A stretch of 64,000 nt of DNA from Microbacterium gallinarum. GTDB taxonomy: Bacteria > Actinomycetota > Actinomycetes > Actinomycetales > Microbacteriaceae. The notes beneath the pieces are model-generated. The model was not told the DNA's origin. It ran no database searches and was given only the letters and a program-made list of their open reading frames with translations. This document shows, one piece after another, positions 63,104 through 64,000 of the stretch. A program made the translations under genes and the position numbers. The stretch spans positions 248,001 through 312,000 of the forward strand of contig NZ_JACSPM010000003.1 of the NCBI RefSeq assembly GCF_014837165.1. The letters are read 5' to 3'. Each line of letters starts with the position of its first letter. Position 1 is the first letter of the stretch.

Positions 63104-64000
63104 GTGGCGACTTCCACTCCCGTCCGGCATGCGTGGCGCGCGCTGACCGGCCTCCTCGTCATCACGGCGCTCCTTGCCGCGATCAACGCGCTCGGCGTCT
63201 ACGTCTTCCAGCAGAGTTCCTGGACGCCAGAGCTCGCGCTCGACCTCCAGGGCGGCACGCAGATCGTGCTCGAGGCGCAGACCGAAGACGGCGCTGCTCC
63301 CTCGGAGGAGCAGATGAACCAGGCGGTCACGATCATCCGCCAGCGCGTCGATGCGTCGGGCGTCGGTGAGGCCGACGTCACGACCCAGGCGGGCAACCAG
63401 ATCGTCGTGCAGATCCCCGGTCAGGCCGACGAGGAGACGCGCAACCGCATCGAGGCCTCTGCCCAGCTGCAGCTGCGCGCCGTGCTGTACACGGGATCGC
63501 CCGCTACGTCGTTCGTGGGCGAGGACGGCAAGGAGACGCCGTTCCCGACGCCCGACCCGACACTGCAGGCCACCCCGACCGTCGAGCCGACGAACGGCAG
63601 CGACCTCGCGTGGATCACGCCGAAGCTCCAGGCCGAGTTCCAGTCGTACGACTGCGCCGATCCCTCCAACGATCCGGCCAACGCGCCCGCCGACCAGCCG
63701 CTCATCACGTGCGACCCTGCAGGCGAGATCAAGTACATCCTCGGCCCGGTCGAACTCGACGGGTCGTCGATCGACGACGCCAACTTCGGCCTCCAGCAGC
63801 AGAACGGCCTGTGGGCGGTGAACCTCCGGTTCGACGAAGAGGGCACGCGCATCTTCGGCGAGATCAGCCAGCGCCTGTTCGGAGCCGAGCCGCCCGTCAA
63901 CCAGTTCGCGTTCGTACTCGACGGGTACGTCCTCTCCGCGCCCTCGATGAACGCGGTGATCCTGGGCGGCGACCCGAGCATCACGGGCAACTTCACGCAG
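63104..64000 (+). CDS. secD: Protein translocase subunit SecD, C-terminus beyond window
   Basis: Proton-motive-force-driven membrane subunit that helps release translocated proteins. 299 codons are present and the frame is open at the window end. One N-terminal helix (about 12-30, LTGLLVITALLAAINALGVY) leads to the periplasmic P1 domain: the signature LALDLQGGTQIVLEA (about 44-58), MNQAVTIIRQRVDASGVGEA, QIVVQIPGQADEETRNRIEA. The family FVLDGYVLSAPSMN strand lies at about 268-281. A Pro/Thr-rich insert (about 145-165) is usual in actinobacterial SecD. The GTG at 63104 has GAAAGCGGAA upstream, a weak ribosome site. The five remaining membrane helices and secF should follow. Confidence 0.95.
   Translation, partial: MATSTPVRHAWRALTGLLVITALLAAINALGVYVFQQSSWTPELALDLQGGTQIVLEAQTEDGAAPSEEQMNQAVTIIRQRVDASGVGEADVTTQAGNQIVVQIPGQADEETRNRIEASAQLQLRAVLYTGSPATSFVGEDGKETPFPTPDPTLQATPTVEPTNGSDLAWITPKLQAEFQSYDCADPSNDPANAPADQPLITCDPAGEIKYILGPVELDGSSIDDANFGLQQQNGLWAVNLRFDEEGTRIFGEISQRLFGAEPPVNQFAFVLDGYVLSAPSMNAVILGGDPSITGNFTQ

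Overview
The window is about 70% G+C, fully packed with genes, and uses GTG starts, ATGA/GTGA overlaps and start codons placed directly after a TANNNT box. The gene content (ppgK, glnA1/glnE/glnA2, DUF4191, sepH, DUF4193, DUF3093, DUF3710, DUF3159, DUF3000, rnd, thrS-HIT-pdxST-yebC-ruvCAB-yajC-secD) is chromosomal core of an actinobacterium. Protein style and gene order fit Microbacteriaceae, most likely Microbacterium or a close relative. There is no prophage, transposase, integrase, rRNA operon or CRISPR array.

Layout. 1-9.97 kb: polyphosphate glucokinase (cut by the window edge), the nitrogen block glnA2-glnE and glnA1 with a lysozyme-like membrane protein between them, then RDD, DUF4191 and an unidentified membrane protein. 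9.98-14.7 kb (minus strand): pepA-lpdA-sucB, supplying E3 and E2 of the 2-oxo-acid dehydrogenase complexes. 14.8-18.05 kb: PAC2 protein, the primary sigma factor and a CofE-like ligase overlapping it. 18.1-21 kb: a divergent locus of an ATP-grasp ligase and two overlapping alanine-racemase-type genes that carry complementary halves of the racemase active site. 21-26 kb: convergent parE/parC. 26-31.1 kb: phosphodiesterase, sepH, DUF4193, DUF3093 and the dut-DUF3710-DUF3159 operon. 31.1-39.5 kb: aconitase behind a perfect 24-bp AT-rich palindrome, dxs, pepN and a lipoprotein. 39.5-48.6 kb: fadBA, rnd-DUF3000, a membrane-anchored hydrolase, sufE-sseA and zapE. 48.6-50.6 kb: amt behind GlnR-type half-sites, then a solitary PemK/MazF-like protein. 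50.6-51.3 kb: four tRNAs. 51.3-64 kb: KTSC protein, a Thr-rich leader ORF and thrS, HIT protein, the vitamin B6 cluster (pdxR-pdxY diverging from pdxS-pdxT), EVE-like and DUF1697 proteins, yebC, ruvCAB, yajC and the start of secD.

How parts connect. Nitrogen: glnA1 and amt each carry a GTNAC-N6-GAAAC GlnR-type site, and GlnE controls GlnA1; GlnA2 lacks the adenylylation tyrosine. PLP: a de novo synthase (PdxST), a salvage kinase (PdxY) and a MocR regulator (PdxR) share one locus. DNA processing: both subunits of a second type IIA topoisomerase and the full RuvABC resolvasome are present. The most interesting candidates for something undescribed are the split alanine racemase with its neighbouring ligases (17.4-21.0 kb) and a leaderless, threonine-rich leader peptide ahead of thrS. 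Family names come from recognising motifs by eye; no database search was run.
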